Source of the DNA: Betaproteobacteria bacterium
Lineage (GTDB): Bacteria; Pseudomonadota; Gammaproteobacteria; Burkholderiales; Casimicrobiaceae
Direction: 5' to 3'
NCBI GenBank assembly: GCA_016704895.1
Contig: JADIZG010000068.1
Coordinates: 1 to 17,616 of the forward strand
DNA: 17,616 nucleotides
Part shown: piece after piece, positions 17,191 to 17,616 of the stretch
How positions within the stretch are numbered: position 1 is the stretch's first letter
Layout: the number at the start of each line of letters is the position of its first letter
Notes under the pieces: model-generated
Told to the model about the DNA's origin: nothing
Databases searched by the model: none
What the model saw: the letters and a program-made list of their open reading frames with translations, nothing else
Position numbers and translations under genes: made by a program

Positions 17191-17616
17191 GGCGTGACCG
17201 GGGCCCGCTCATCGGGAAGACGGGATTCCAGCGCGGCGCGCCGGTGGCGAGGCGCGCAGAGTGACGCTACCGCGTGGCGGGCGCGAGCGCGGCGCGCGCT
17301 CGTACGCGGTGGCGCGCCGCCTTCGGCATCGATGCAAGGCCGCGCCTGAGGCAATGCCGCTGCTGGAACTCAGCAGGCTCGCGTCGTCGGGCCGGCCGCC
17401 GGACGGCGGCGCTCCATCAGCGCGGCCGCCTGCGCCGGCGGCGCCGGCGCCGGCGGCGCACCATCGCGCGAGCAGGTCCAGCAGGTCCGGACCGTCGGCC
17501 ATGTCCCGCCGGCTCAAGCGCGCTCATCGAATCCGCGCCCGCGAGGTCGCCCGAAGCCCGCCTGCGAGGTCGCGCCGCATGCCTTCGCGTTGAAGCGAGC
17601 GACGTGCCGGTCGTAC
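17191..17616. other. Unresolved region upstream of pfp
   Basis: No reading frame here gives a recognisable protein on either strand. On the minus strand a frame entering from the right edge (YDRHVARFNAKACG) stops near 17515, and another starting MADGPDLLDLLARW near 17503 turns into Ala/Gly/Arg-rich sequence. Given the indel density in pfp next door, this may be the frameshifted 3' end of an upstream gene plus the pfp promoter. The stretch at about 17425-17460 is a run of gccggcggc-type triplets. Confidence 0.3.

Overview
The window is 17.6 kb of very GC-rich DNA in which every gene I can support lies on the minus strand. Betaproteobacterial (Burkholderiales/Rhodocyclales-like) origin is an inference from the GC content and the gene types: PPi-dependent phosphofructokinase, K+-independent H+-PPase, 2-hydroxychromene-2-carboxylate isomerase-like protein, LrgAB and MarC. 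At least seven otherwise well-conserved genes are broken by one- or two-base indels, several next to short C or G runs. This looks more like an error-prone consensus than decay, so start-to-stop spans below are given across the frameshifts.

Read in the direction of transcription (right to left), 17191-17616 is unresolved. Next come pfp (PPi-phosphofructokinase, at least four frame changes), a DsbA-like 2-hydroxychromene-2-carboxylate isomerase, and hppA, a membrane H+-pyrophosphatase with an unusual C-terminal OmpA-like domain, closed by a good rho-independent terminator. The pfp/hppA pair points to pyrophosphate-linked energy metabolism.

From 12416 down to 4979 there is a tightly packed run of six genes: a Tat-exported collagen-like repeat protein, a glycosyltransferase-2/TPR/beta-propeller protein, an ANL-superfamily (PaaK/LuxE-like) adenylating enzyme, a short-chain dehydrogenase, an acyl-CoA dehydrogenase-like protein and an APH-family phosphotransferase. 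The first three look like surface-protein production and modification. The last three resemble the LvaD/LvaC/LvaA (and ACAD10/ACAD11) set that phosphorylates and rearranges 4-hydroxyacyl-CoA. A REP-like cluster of short hairpin repeats follows at 4775-4932.

The left part holds ggt (periplasmic gamma-glutamyltransferase), a GNAT acetyltransferase, an overlapping lrgA-lrgB pair and marC. The marC stop codon lies inside the terminal repeat of a 174-bp imperfect palindrome (322-495) that looks like a MITE or other non-coding repeat. The left edge cuts a PmtA-like methyltransferase after its SAM-binding motif.
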